The translations under genes and the position numbers were made by a program. The notes below the pieces were generated by a model. The model was not told the origin of the DNA. It was given only the letters and a program-made list of their open reading frames with translations, and did no database searches. From NCBI GenBank assembly GCA_900553355.1, contig USDK01000005.1:1-64000 (forward strand): a stretch of 64,000 nt of DNA, read 5' to 3'. Origin of the DNA: an uncultured Lachnospiraceae bacterium (GTDB lineage: Bacteria > Bacillota > Clostridia > Lachnospirales > Lachnospiraceae). Position 1 is the stretch's first letter. Each line of letters begins with the position of its first letter. Below, in pieces: positions 1 to 8,993 of this stretch.

Positions 1-290
1 CCAGCCATGACTGTTCCGATGATAAACAGGACGATGGCAGTGATAAACAATGTTTTCATCCGGAAACGTTTCTTTAAATAAGAAGATGTGGGGATAATAA
101 CTGCCAGGACCAGGAGATATCCGGTAGTGATCCATTGCACCGCAGAGGTGCCGATCTGGAATTCTTCCATTAAAGAAGGAAAGGTAACATTCATGGCAGT
201 TTCTACCACAACGCCGGAAAAAGACATAATGCCGGCGGCTATGATTGACAGGATTAGCTTCAGGTCTATTTTTTTATCTGATTCATTCAT
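1..290 (-). CDS. MFS drug transporter, DHA2/EmrB-QacA type (N-terminal part, runs off left edge)
   Basis: The first 96 codons of a membrane transporter are visible; the rest lies outside the window. The product starts MNESDKKIDLK and continues into a hydrophobic helix, the segment VETAMNVTFPSLMEEF and the helix-loop WITTGYLLVLAVIIP. This is the usual helix 1-2 pattern of 14-helix drug:proton antiporters of the EmrB/QacA family, in which the first helix carries a D-x-x-x-x-N-V-A-L-P-like motif (here E-x-x-x-x-N-V-T-F-P). The start codon overlaps the end of the upstream marR by 8 bp, so the two are co-transcribed and probably translationally coupled. Inferred role: export of a toxic compound, derepressed through the MarR protein. 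Family assignment is fairly safe; the substrate cannot be told. Confidence 0.8.
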   Translation of the reverse strand, partial: MNESDKKIDLKLILSIIAAGIMSFSGVVVETAMNVTFPSLMEEFQIGTSAVQWITTGYLLVLAVIIPTSSYLKKRFRMKTLFITAIVLFIIGTVMA

Positions 291-741
291 TTTCAGGTAC
301 CTCCATTTTCTGCATACTTAAGATCTCAAATACATGAAACAAGGTTTCAGCTGTGATACGGAAACATTCCGGATCGATGTCTGAACATTGTCTGGCCAGC
401 CAGCTGTGATATTGATCCACATAAAAATCATAGTATTTTTGCCCGAGACCGGTCAGTTTTACCAGGGTGCTGCGGTGATCCACAGGATCGGGCAGCTTTT
501 GTACCACGCCCAGGTCGGCAAGCTCGTTGATCAGCCTTGTTACGCTGGGACGGGTAACCTTAAGAAACAGGCTGACATCGCTGACTTTTACCGCACCGTA
601 TTCCTGGCTGATCTGCCAGATCGCATCGATGACGTGAATGTGTCTGGGAGTCATCCCTTTGGGAAGCTTGGGCATCAGCTCGATAATCCGTTTGGCGGCA
701 TGACAGGAGTCCAGAAACAATTTGACATCTTTTATTTCCAT
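283..741 (-). CDS. MarR family transcriptional regulator
   Basis: A 152-residue winged-helix regulator of normal MarR length. Residues about 30-100 hold the helix-turn-helix and wing, with the typical VSDVSLFLKVTRPSVTRLI recognition segment followed by L-x-x-L-G-V-V-Q-K and a basic D-H-R-S-T-L wing. A GGAGG ribosome site lies 8 bases before the ATG. The gene is promoter-proximal in a two-gene operon and its stop overlaps the start of the DHA2 exporter, the common arrangement of an autorepressor and the pump it controls. The inducing ligand is unknown. Confidence 0.9.
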   Translation of the reverse strand: MEIKDVKLFLDSCHAAKRIIELMPKLPKGMTPRHIHVIDAIWQISQEYGAVKVSDVSLFLKVTRPSVTRLINELADLGVVQKLPDPVDHRSTLVKLTGLGQKYYDFYVDQYHSWLARQCSDIDPECFRITAETLFHVFEILSMQKMEVPENE

Positions 742-779
742 CTTGCATTTCCTCCGACTTTTTTATAATTATCAATAGT

Positions 780-821
780 AATTACTAATAGTAATTATAA
801 TTTAGCATATAAAAATGTCAA
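780..821 (-). promoter_or_regulatory. Promoter and putative MarR operator for marR-MFS
   Basis: On the minus strand a TTGACA box (816-821) and a TATAAT box (794-799) are separated by 16 bp. A perfect 17-bp palindrome with an A/T centre, AATTACTA-n-TAGTAATT, lies at 780-796 and overlaps the -10 box and the likely start point. Its size and place fit a MarR dimer site, so autorepression is inferred. Confidence 0.7.
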
Positions 822-928
822 CCTCTAAATTTACATTTCAGAAATCCGTACTATAATAGAATATCAGGGTAAAATTACGAGATATCTGATTTTAATCTTA
901 TATAATACAAAAGAAAGCTGGAGTTTTT

Positions 929-3900
929 ATGAAAAAGGATAAAGAAATCTTACATGTGGGAATTGATGTGGGCTCCACGACAACAAAAATCGTGGTGATG
1001 GATCCGGAGACGAGAAATATCCTGTATTCGGACTACCGACGGCACCATGCAGATCAGGTGAAGAGTGTGGCAGATGCACTTTTAAAAATGCAGGACAGTT
1101 TTCCCGGCGCGAAGATCCGGCTGGTGCTGACCGGATCCGGTGCAAAGCCTTTGTCGGAGGCGCTGGATGCCTGTTACATCCAGGAAGTAGTGGCAAACTC
1201 AGTAGCTCTGTGCGAGAAATATGATGAAGTGGGGACTGCCATTGAGCTGGGAGGCCAGGACGCCAAGATTATTTTCTTCCGGAAAAATGAAAATACAGAG
1301 CAGCCGGAAGTCTATGATATGCGGATGAATGGAAGCTGTGCAGGCGGCACCGGAGCTTTTATCGATGAGATTGCCTCGGTTCTTAATATTCCTATCGAAA
1401 AATTTAATAAGATGGCAGACCAGGGAGACTGTGTATATGATGTATCCGGACGGTGCGGTGTGTATGCGAAAACGGATATCCAGCCCCTTCTGAACCAGGG
1501 GGTGTCGAAGGAGAATCTTGCTTTGTCTGCCTTTCATGCTATTGCAAAGCAGACCATCGGAGGACTGGCCCAGGGGCTGGAGATCAAAAGCCCGGTAGTC
1601 TTTGAGGGAGGACCGCTGACTTTCAACCCGGTTCTGATCCGGGTATTTGCACAGCGGCTGGGACTTGCCAAAAAGGATGTGCTGATTCCGGAACATCCAG
1701 AGCTGATGATGGCCTATGGCGCTGCCCTTTCCCTGGAGCGCTCTGAAGATGAAAAGGCTCTGCCGGAACGGCCGGAGTATCTGGCTGAGTGCCTGATGTC
1801 GGCAGCAAAAGAAATCAAACGCACAGGGGAAAAGGCGGAGCCCTTCTTTTCCTCGGATGAAGAGCGCCAGGAGTTTGAGCGTATTCATGCGCTGCCCAAG
1901 TGGAAGCCTTATCAGCCTTCAGCCGGGGAGACGGTCCGGGCTTATTTAGGGATTGATTCCGGGAGTACGACCACAAAGTTCGTGCTGATGGATGAAAAAG
2001 AAGAAATACTGGATTCCTTTTATGCTTCCAATAAGGGGGCGCCTCTGGATGTGGCAAAGGAAGCACTTTTACAGATGAAGAAGCGGTATGAGGACGCAGG
2101 AGCCGTGTTAGAAATCCTGGGTGTAGGTACGACCGGATATGGGGAGCAGTTGTTTGCCAATGCATTTTCAGCAGAATGCCATGTGGTGGAGACGGTTGCG
2201 CATGCGAGGGCGGCTGCAAAGTATGTGCCGGACGCATCCTTTATCCTGGATATCGGAGGCCAGGACATGAAAGCAATCTGGCTGGAGAACGGTATTATTA
2301 CGAATATCGTAGTCAATGAAGCCTGCTCTTCTGGCTGCGGATCCTTCCTGGAGAATTTTGCATCTTCTCTGGGAATTCCGGTAGAAGAGATTGCAAGGAC
2401 CGCATTTGACTCCAAGAGTCCCGCGAAGCTTGGAAGCCGTTGTACAGTATTTATGAACAGCAGTATTGTTACCGAGCAGCGCAATGGAAAGCTGCCGGGA
2501 GATATCATGGCCGGACTGTGCCGGTCCATTATAGAGAATGTATTTACCAAGGTAATTCGTATTTCCAACATGGAAAGTCTTGGAAAGACGATCGTGGTTC
2601 AGGGAGGAACCTTTCAGAACGATGCGGTGCTGCGGGCTCTGGAACAGTACACAGGCAGACAGGTGATCCGTGCGCCTTATCCGGGCGTCATGGGGGCCAT
2701 CGGAGCCGCTCTGCTCACTAAGGAACGAATGCAGGATGGGGAAAGGACATTTATCGGCCTGGATGCGCTGGAAGATTTTTCATATACACAGCAGGCGGAT
2801 ATGCCCTGCCCGTTCTGTGCAAACCATTGTAAACGCACGATCATCCGGTTTTCCAACGGAAGCTCCTGGGTTACCAACAACCGGTGTGAGCGAGGTGAAA
2901 TTCTGGGAGATCCAAAGGATGAGAGTGTACGGACGAAGCTTCGGGAAAAAACGGAGGAGAAGACAAAAACGGCGAATCTGTTTGAGTTAAGAGAAAAGCT
3001 TCTGTTCCAGGATTACCCATGTGCCGCACCTGTTAAGGATCGGGGAATCACGATCGGCCTTCCACGGGTATTGTTTTTCTGGGATACGATGCCCTTCTGG
3101 ACTACGTTTTTCAAAGGACTCGGCTTCCGGGTAAAACTATCCCATGCCAGCACACGAAAGATGTATGAAAACGGCCTGTCTGCCGTGACTTCGGATACAG
3201 TATGCTTTCCGGGCAAGCTGGTACACGGACATTTAAGAGATCTGGCAAAACAGAAGGTGGATCGGATCTTCCTGCCGTCTATCAGTACGATTCCGCCGGA
3301 AAATACGGAGAAGACCAGTGAATCCATGTGTGCAGTGGTCAAAGGCTATCCGCTGATCATACAAAACTCCGATAATCCGCAGCAGCGGTTCGGGATTCCG
3401 TTTGATGCACCGCTATTCTTCTGGTATACCAGGGAGGATCGCACTTCACAGTTGATAAAATATATGGAAGACACCTTCCAGATCCCGGCAGAGGAGACCC
3501 GGGCGGCGATCCGGGCCGCCGATGAGGCACAGGGAAGCTTCCGCCGGCAGATGCTGGAAGCAGGTGACAAGGTATTAAAAGAAGCAGAGAAGCGAGGGAC
3601 CTATGCAGTCGTACTGGCGGCAAGACCTTACCAGACAGACTCACTGGTAAACCATGACCTTCCGTCTCTGTTCACCAGCCTGGGGATCTCTGTGCTGACG
3701 GCAGATTCTCTGCCAGAGGCAAATCAGACCGATCTGTCTGGAAGTACGCTTGATATTGTCAATAACTATCACGCCAGAATGCTGTCCTCTGCGATCCTGG
3801 CGGCGAGGGATCCAAGGCTTGAGTATGTGCAGATCGTAAGTTTTGGCTGCGGACATGACGCCTATCTGTCGGATGAGATCATCCGGGTTATGAAGGAGAT

Positions 3901-5350
3901 CTCCGGAAAGACGCCTCTGGTGCTGAAGCTGGACGAAAGTGATGTGCAGGGACCGCTCAGGATCCGTGTCCGCTCTTTTGTGGAAACTTTAAATATGAAG
4001 AGGGATATGAAGAAAAAACAAGGAGAACAGCTGAACGTAAAAGAGCTGGGAGAGCCTTATCCGGTGAAATTTACAGACCGGGACCGGAAGGAGAAGGTAG
4101 TGCTGGTACCAAATACTTCCCATGCGTTTTCACGCGTCATGTCAGCAGCTATGAAAAAGCAGGGACTCCGGGCAGAACCACTGGAAATCGGAAGAGAGAC
4201 GGCCATCCGTCTTGGCAAACAGTATGTACATAATGATATCTGTTTTCCGGCACAGGTCGTGATCGGAGAAGCTCTTGCCGCGCTGAAGAGCGGAAAATAT
4301 GATGCGGACCATACGGCGATTGCCATGGGAAAATATATTGGAGACTGCCGGCTGACTCATTACAGTGCGCTGCTCAGAAAAGCGTTGGATGATGCCGGAT
4401 TTCCGCAGGTTCCCATTCTGACCAATGATGATAAGGACAGTCACAATCTTCATCCAGGATATAAGATGAATCTGGCCGCATCTCTCAGGATCGCATTTGC
4501 ACTGCCGATGATCGATGTGCTGGAAGAACTGCTCCGGAAGATCCGTCCGTATGAGACGGTGAAAGGAAGTGCTGATGAGGCATTTGAACATGCTATGGAT
4601 CTGGTAATCCATGGGCTGGAGGAACACGGGATCCGTGGAGCCGCAAAAGGCTTTTCCAAGGCAGTGAGGGTGATGGATCAGATTGATTATGACCGTTCAA
4701 AACCTAAGCCGCGGGTATTGATCGTCGGGGAATATCTCTTAAACTTCCATCCGGGAGCGAACCACGATATCGAAGCTTATCTGGAAAAAAATGGTTTTGA
4801 AATCATCGAGGCGCGGATGACAGATGTAATCCGGAAAATATACTTTAATAAAAATGCACAGGTAAAAGAGTATCATGTACATAAGCCGGTGCTTGAAAAA
4901 TTGTGGTATGCCACGGCAAATAAAGCATTTGATGTGGCTCATGCACTGACAGACCGTATTGCAAAGGCTCATCCGCTATATGAACGGGCCTGCCGTCTGC
5001 CGGAGCTGGTGAAGGAAAGCGATGCCGTTATTCCCCACACTTTTGATGCAGGCGAGGGGGTATTGATCCCTGGAGAGATCCTCCACCATGCGGAGCATGG
5101 GTGCCGGGCGTTTATCATCCTTCAGCCTTTCGGCTGCCTGCCGAACCACGTAGTAGGCCGGGGGATCGTCAAGCGTCTGAAAGAGATGTATCCAGACGCA
5201 CAGATCCTGTCACTGGACTATGATCCGGACGTCAGCTTCGCAAATCTGGAAAACCGGCTGCAGATGCTGGTGATGAATGTGAAGAAAGAAGACTGGAAGG
5301 AAGACGAGCGTGTAAAAGAAAAAGATGCAGATTACTCTGCGACAGCCTGA
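929..5350 (+). CDS. Giant acyl-CoA dehydratase activase-related protein (two BcrAD/BadFG ATPase domains plus DUF2229 and HgdB-like region)
   Basis: A 1473-residue protein related to the ATP-dependent activators of 2-hydroxyacyl-CoA dehydratases and benzoyl-CoA reductases. Two ASKHA ATPase domains are visible: residues about 8-275 (phosphate loop DVGSTTTK, cluster motif NGSCAGGTGAF) and about 340-600 (DSGSTTTK, NEACSSGCGSF). The cysteines in these motifs normally bind a [4Fe-4S] cluster between the subunits of a homodimer, so one chain may form an intramolecular pseudo-dimer. A C-x-x-C-x-x-x-C knot with a further NNRCERG follows at about 628-655, then a DUF2229-like region and an HgdB-like C-terminal part with scattered cysteines (HNDICFPAQ, LQPFGCLPNH). 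No dehydratase subunits flank it; it is monocistronic here. The family is widespread in Clostridia, but its reaction is unproven. The start has only a weak Shine-Dalgarno sequence. Confidence 0.88.
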   Translation: MKKDKEILHVGIDVGSTTTKIVVMDPETRNILYSDYRRHHADQVKSVADALLKMQDSFPGAKIRLVLTGSGAKPLSEALDACYIQEVVANSVALCEKYDEVGTAIELGGQDAKIIFFRKNENTEQPEVYDMRMNGSCAGGTGAFIDEIASVLNIPIEKFNKMADQGDCVYDVSGRCGVYAKTDIQPLLNQGVSKENLALSAFHAIAKQTIGGLAQGLEIKSPVVFEGGPLTFNPVLIRVFAQRLGLAKKDVLIPEHPELMMAYGAALSLERSEDEKALPERPEYLAECLMSAAKEIKRTGEKAEPFFSSDEERQEFERIHALPKWKPYQPSAGETVRAYLGIDSGSTTTKFVLMDEKEEILDSFYASNKGAPLDVAKEALLQMKKRYEDAGAVLEILGVGTTGYGEQLFANAFSAECHVVETVAHARAAAKYVPDASFILDIGGQDMKAIWLENGIITNIVVNEACSSGCGSFLENFASSLGIPVEEIARTAFDSKSPAKLGSRCTVFMNSSIVTEQRNGKLPGDIMAGLCRSIIENVFTKVIRISNMESLGKTIVVQGGTFQNDAVLRALEQYTGRQVIRAPYPGVMGAIGAALLTKERMQDGERTFIGLDALEDFSYTQQADMPCPFCANHCKRTIIRFSNGSSWVTNNRCERGEILGDPKDESVRTKLREKTEEKTKTANLFELREKLLFQDYPCAAPVKDRGITIGLPRVLFFWDTMPFWTTFFKGLGFRVKLSHASTRKMYENGLSAVTSDTVCFPGKLVHGHLRDLAKQKVDRIFLPSISTIPPENTEKTSESMCAVVKGYPLIIQNSDNPQQRFGIPFDAPLFFWYTREDRTSQLIKYMEDTFQIPAEETRAAIRAADEAQGSFRRQMLEAGDKVLKEAEKRGTYAVVLAARPYQTDSLVNHDLPSLFTSLGISVLTADSLPEANQTDLSGSTLDIVNNYHARMLSSAILAARDPRLEYVQIVSFGCGHDAYLSDEIIRVMKEISGKTPLVLKLDESDVQGPLRIRVRSFVETLNMKRDMKKKQGEQLNVKELGEPYPVKFTDRDRKEKVVLVPNTSHAFSRVMSAAMKKQGLRAEPLEIGRETAIRLGKQYVHNDICFPAQVVIGEALAALKSGKYDADHTAIAMGKYIGDCRLTHYSALLRKALDDAGFPQVPILTNDDKDSHNLHPGYKMNLAASLRIAFALPMIDVLEELLRKIRPYETVKGSADEAFEHAMDLVIHGLEEHGIRGAAKGFSKAVRVMDQIDYDRSKPKPRVLIVGEYLLNFHPGANHDIEAYLEKNGFEIIEARMTDVIRKIYFNKNAQVKEYHVHKPVLEKLWYATANKAFDVAHALTDRIAKAHPLYERACRLPELVKESDAVIPHTFDAGEGVLIPGEILHHAEHGCRAFIILQPFGCLPNHVVGRGIVKRLKEMYPDAQILSLDYDPDVSFANLENRLQMLVMNVKKEDWKEDERVKEKDADYSATA

Positions 5351-5399
5351 TTTCTGTTATCATACCTCCCGGGCATATTTTACTATGTAAACTAAGTAT

Positions 5400-5429
5400 T
5401 TGCCGATAGACTCCACCCGGTTATACAAT
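5400..5429 (+). promoter_or_regulatory. Candidate promoter of the cupin gene
   Basis: TTGCCG at 5400-5405 and TACAAT at 5424-5429 are 18 bp apart and end 43 bp before the cupin start. The -35 match is partial. Confidence 0.4.
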
Positions 5430-5472
5430 AGATACAGACAAAAAATTGTATTTCAAACGGGAGGAGTTATAC

Positions 5473-5892
5473 ATGGATACAGAAAGAATGAAACAAGACC
5501 TGGGAGGCGGAAACGTATTTGAGATCGGCGAGCCAAACACAGCGTTTGCACAGTATTTCATCGGACAGAGCTACTTAAAGATGCTCACGACAGAGAGAGT
5601 GGGAGTCGGCAATGTGACATTCGAACCGGGATGCCGCAACAACTGGCATATTCATCACAAAGGTGGACAGATCCTGCTTGTAACAGGTGGGCGCGGCTGG
5701 TATCAGGAGTGGGGAAAACCTGCACAGGAGCTGAAGGCCGGAGATGTTGTGAACATTCCGCCGGAAGTAAAACACTGGCATGGAGCAGCAAAGGACAGCT
5801 GGTTCCAGCATCTGGCTATCGAAGTCCCGGCAGAAGGTGCTTCAAACGAATGGCTGGAAGCTGTGGATGATGAGGCATACAGCAAACTGTAA
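5473..5892 (+). CDS. Cupin domain protein
   Basis: A 139-residue single-domain cupin. An ATG further upstream at 5446 is possible, but 5473 is preceded by GGGAGGAG at the right distance. The two cupin motifs are clear: G-C-R-N-N-W-H-I-H-H-K-G-G-Q-I-L-L-V near residue 60, supplying metal-binding histidines, and P-P-E-V-K-H-W-H-G near 100. The WYQEWGKPAQELKAGDVV stretch between them is typical of small Firmicute cupins often placed beside carboxymuconolactone-decarboxylase-like proteins. Such proteins may be metal-dependent isomerases, dioxygenases or simple binding proteins, and nothing here decides which. It is monocistronic, closed by the hairpin at 5911-5936. Confidence 0.85.
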   Translation: MDTERMKQDLGGGNVFEIGEPNTAFAQYFIGQSYLKMLTTERVGVGNVTFEPGCRNNWHIHHKGGQILLVTGGRGWYQEWGKPAQELKAGDVVNIPPEVKHWHGAAKDSWFQHLAIEVPAEGASNEWLEAVDDEAYSKL

Positions 5893-5910
5893 GAGAAGCG
5901 ATAAAAAATG

Positions 5911-5936
5911 AAAGGGAGGCGAAAACCTCCCTTTTT
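5911..5936 (+). terminator. Rho-independent terminator after the cupin gene
   Basis: Perfect stem AAGGGAGG/CCTCCCTT with a CGAAAA loop, followed by a T run. The tract of A bases before the stem means it could also act for the convergent minus-strand gene. Confidence 0.85.
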
Positions 5937-7068
5937 AAATGCATGAAAGCATGTGTGTCAGATTGAAGAGACGTTCATCTCTCAGGCATTTTTCCATTTG
6001 CTCTTTATTAGGATCAGAGTGTTCCAGTTCACGGGCGAAACGGACGGCAGTCCGGAGCAGACGCTCTTCGTCGGCGGAAGAAGGATCCTGGATACATTCA
6101 GCGCGGAAAAGCTCACGGATCAGGATGAGGGATGCAAAAGAGAACTTCATCTTTCCCCAGGCGTCTCCATCGTATACGGCTCCGGCAAAGTAAGTAAATA
6201 AGAAATAGACCATCAGCTGTTCTGCTACATTGTCTGAGAAAAACTGACGGAAGGATTCTTCTGCTTTTTGTGGCATGACAGGTGTATCTGACAGTGTTTT
6301 TTCGGCCTGTTTCCGGAAAACTGTCCAGTCCGGCCGAAGAACTTCCAGATGGTCCAGGATCGAAAAAAGATTCCGGAGGGTGTGCCTTTGCATGTCTTCC
6401 GGAATTTTTAATGAGGACAGTTTTCCGGGGAGACGTCCCGGAAAAGCAGGATCCTCATAGCGTGCCAGAAGGTCATCTGCTTCAAATAATGAACCGCGAC
6501 TGATACAGACCTGGAGATCATGGGCCAGCGCCAGAGCGGCAGCCAGCCGGAGCCTCATGGGGTGTTCCCGGGCCTGAAGGATCCGGAACAGGAGCGTCCT
6601 GGCATCCATCAGCTTGGTAAATAAAAAGAAATCAAATTCCGGATAGGACTCCTCTTTTTCCCGCTCTCCATGCAGAAAACGAACCGGCTCCGGGCGCTCC
6701 AGGATCAATCGTGCGGCAGCGGGGCAGGAAAGTGACAGGGAGATCTCTCTTAGTCCCTCAAATTCTTCGATATGTCTTGGGTAAAGCCTGCAGGTCCGGC
6801 AAAAGGCTTTTTCTCCGCCGCCCTCCAGATACAGATCACATAGATTTTCCTCGTTTAAAAACGCACAACGCCCATGATACTGGCGGAAACACTGCTCCTT
6901 CCAGTTGATCTCGTTATGAAGACGCGCGCCAAGAGGCCCCTTTGTCTGTCTGTATTTTTTTAGAGAGGCCGGATCGATCTGGATCTGCCATCCGGCGCAG
7001 CAGGTATCCGGGCAGCTGCCGCCGATACAACGAAATTGTCTGAAATAGTGTGGTATGGTATAATGCAT
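5935..7068 (-). CDS. FliB family protein (flagellin lysine-N-methylase-like)
   Basis: A 377-residue protein with the N-terminal cysteine signature of the FliB family: MHYTIPHYFRQFRC then G-G-S-C-P-D-T-C-C-A-G-W (Cys14, 19, 23, 24), later CAFLNEENLCDLY and FCRTCRLYPRH. These cysteines probably bind an Fe-S cluster, as in YkgJ-type CxxxCxxC proteins. FliB of Salmonella N-methylates lysines of flagellin, but many Clostridia carry homologues apart from any flagellar locus, and no flagellar gene is seen here. The assigned activity is therefore only a family inference. The gene converges on the cupin and diverges from the kinase-like gene at 7199. Confidence 0.8.
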   Translation of the reverse strand: MHYTIPHYFRQFRCIGGSCPDTCCAGWQIQIDPASLKKYRQTKGPLGARLHNEINWKEQCFRQYHGRCAFLNEENLCDLYLEGGGEKAFCRTCRLYPRHIEEFEGLREISLSLSCPAAARLILERPEPVRFLHGEREKEESYPEFDFFLFTKLMDARTLLFRILQAREHPMRLRLAAALALAHDLQVCISRGSLFEADDLLARYEDPAFPGRLPGKLSSLKIPEDMQRHTLRNLFSILDHLEVLRPDWTVFRKQAEKTLSDTPVMPQKAEESFRQFFSDNVAEQLMVYFLFTYFAGAVYDGDAWGKMKFSFASLILIRELFRAECIQDPSSADEERLLRTAVRFARELEHSDPNKEQMEKCLRDERLFNLTHMLSCI

Positions 7069-7198
7069 GATTTATCCTCGCTCTGTTGATCGTATATTTC
7101 TATTATAAAGGCAGAGTGGGGAGGATACAATGGCATTCGTTTTCATTTCCCCTCAAATATGTTAAAATGACAAAAAGACGTAAAAGAGGGCAGGAACA

Positions 7199-7831
7199 AT
7201 GAAGAACATACAGAAAAAGCCAGTTATCACCATCAGCCGGCAGTTTGGGAGTGGCGGACACAGTATCGCGAAGCGACTGTCAAAAGAACTGGGCATCCCG
7301 TTTCTGGATAAAGAGATCGTGGAAAGAGCGGCGGAAGAATCTGGCTATACCCATGAATATATTGAAAATGAGGGGGAGCATCTGCGGAAGGGAAAGCGCC
7401 TGCTGGATGATTTTCTGTTGTCCAATGCACCCGGTTACGAAGATCCGCAAAAAGAGCTTTATCGAATCCAGAAAGAAATCATCCTGAAAGCAGCGGAACA
7501 TCCCTGTATTATAGTGGGCAGATGTGCAGACTATATTCTTCAGGAGGCGGGAGTGGATTCCTTCCATGTATTGATCCATGCATCGGAGAAGTTCCGGGCC
7601 AGACGGATCGAGGCGAGATATGGCAGGACAGAAGTCCCGGCTATGAAACGGCTGCAGGAAAAGGATCGGGAGAGAAATGCCTATTACCGGCACTTTACAA
7701 AACGGGAATGGGGAGTCTGTCAGAATTATCAACTGATCCTGGACAGTGGATATCTGGGAGAGGATACCTGCGTCCGACTGATCCTGACTGCGATTGGAGG
7801 AGAAAAACGTGCACCAGAAGATTTATACTAA
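7199..7831 (+). CDS. Cytidylate kinase-like family protein
   Basis: A 210-residue P-loop protein. The N-terminus VITISRQFGSGGHSIAKRL is the glycine-rich phosphate loop of the cytidylate-kinase-like family, followed by LGIPFLDKEIVERAAEESG and a central CIIVGRCADYIL. The C-terminal lid contains D-R-E-R-N-A-Y-Y-R-H-F and W-G-x-x-x-N-Y-x-L-I-L-D-S, shared by the group. It is distinct from housekeeping Cmk; the true phosphoryl acceptor is unknown. Its 3' end overlaps the following MFS permease by 23 bp, so the pair is one transcriptional unit. A second copy of this kinase family, fused to a membrane domain, lies at 31725-33038. Confidence 0.85.
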   Translation: MKNIQKKPVITISRQFGSGGHSIAKRLSKELGIPFLDKEIVERAAEESGYTHEYIENEGEHLRKGKRLLDDFLLSNAPGYEDPQKELYRIQKEIILKAAEHPCIIVGRCADYILQEAGVDSFHVLIHASEKFRARRIEARYGRTEVPAMKRLQEKDRERNAYYRHFTKREWGVCQNYQLILDSGYLGEDTCVRLILTAIGGEKRAPEDLY

Positions 7832-8951
7832 AAATATCATTCTGATCCTGGCGGCCAGCTTTTTCTATATGTCCAGTTCTATGCTGGTAACACCGCTGAT
7901 TACCGGATTTGCAGGGAGTATCGGGGCGTCTGCGGCGGTGATGGGGCTGATCGGCGGCCTGATGAATCTGTGTTCCCTGATCTGCCGTCCGATTGCCGGA
8001 AATCTGGCAGATAAAATCAGCAAGTACAAGTTGACTTTTGCGGGGACTGTTTTTATGATCACTGCCTGTCTGGGGTATGTGGCAGCTTCTAATGAGGTGA
8101 TCATTATGATCGCACGTCTGGTCAATGGCGTGGGATTTGCCTGCTGCTCTGTCTGCATGACCACCTGGATGTCTGATATGCTGCCAAAAGAAAAGATCGG
8201 TTCCGGCATGGGCCTTTATGGGACAATGAATGCCCTTGGGATGGCCACAGCTCCGGCCATCGGAGTTACGATCTATCAGACTTTCGGCTATCGTGTGGCC
8301 TTTGTGATCGCCACAGGGTTTGCCATTGCAACGGCAGTGGTGATCCAGTTTGTTACGGACCGGGGAGAACCGGTCAAAAGCAGTGAAAGAAAGCTGGAAC
8401 TGGTGGAGATAAGAGTACTTCCGATTGCCTTTATCATTATGCTGTTTGCCATTCCCTACTGTGCGACCCAGTCATTTCTGGTCAGCTATGTAGAGACAAG
8501 ACAACTGCCCGTTTCTGTCAGTCTGTTCTTCCCTGCTTATGCACTGGTTCTCCTGATTTTAAGACTGTGTCTGAAGGACTGGTTTGACCGCCTTCCTTTC
8601 CGGCGTTTTCTGGGGATCAGCTGTGTCAGTGCATTTCTTGGTATTTTCTTTCTGGCGGAAATGAAGAGCAATCTTTTGATGTTCGTGGCAGCGGCCTTTA
8701 TCGCAGGAGGATATGGGATCATGTGCTCTGTCTGCCAGTCTACGGCGATCCTGCTGGCAGGGAGAGAAAAGAGAGGCCTGGCAAACAGCACCTACTATAT
8801 CGGCATGGATCTTGGCATGACGCTGGGTCCTGTTATCGGCGGTTTTCTGTTTGGACATCTGCCGATTGAGCTGTTCTATCCAGTGCTGCTTCTGACCGTG
8901 CCGCTGGTCGTGGTAGTGTATGCTGTGGCAGGAAGAAAAATACGGATATAA
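7809..8951 (+). CDS. MFS transporter
   Basis: A 380-residue, 12-helix major facilitator. I start it at GTG 7809, because GGAGGAG ends six bases before it; the TTG 15 bases upstream would lie inside that ribosome site. Helices 1-6 include LMNLCSLICRPIAGNLADK (the conserved loop 2-3 with an acidic residue) and GVGFACCSVCMTTWMSDMLP. The second half repeats the fold, with AGREKRGLANSTYYIGMDLG near helix 10. The gene overlaps the cytidylate-kinase-like gene by 23 bp. The linkage suggests that the imported compound is phosphorylated or that the kinase gates transport; this is inference. Substrate unknown. Confidence 0.85.
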   Translation: MHQKIYTKNIILILAASFFYMSSSMLVTPLITGFAGSIGASAAVMGLIGGLMNLCSLICRPIAGNLADKISKYKLTFAGTVFMITACLGYVAASNEVIIMIARLVNGVGFACCSVCMTTWMSDMLPKEKIGSGMGLYGTMNALGMATAPAIGVTIYQTFGYRVAFVIATGFAIATAVVIQFVTDRGEPVKSSERKLELVEIRVLPIAFIIMLFAIPYCATQSFLVSYVETRQLPVSVSLFFPAYALVLLILRLCLKDWFDRLPFRRFLGISCVSAFLGIFFLAEMKSNLLMFVAAAFIAGGYGIMCSVCQSTAILLAGREKRGLANSTYYIGMDLGMTLGPVIGGFLFGHLPIELFYPVLLLTVPLVVVVYAVAGRKIRI

Positions 8952-8993
8952 TAAAAGGTAGAAGCGAAGTACATTCAGAGAAAGGAGAGTTTT

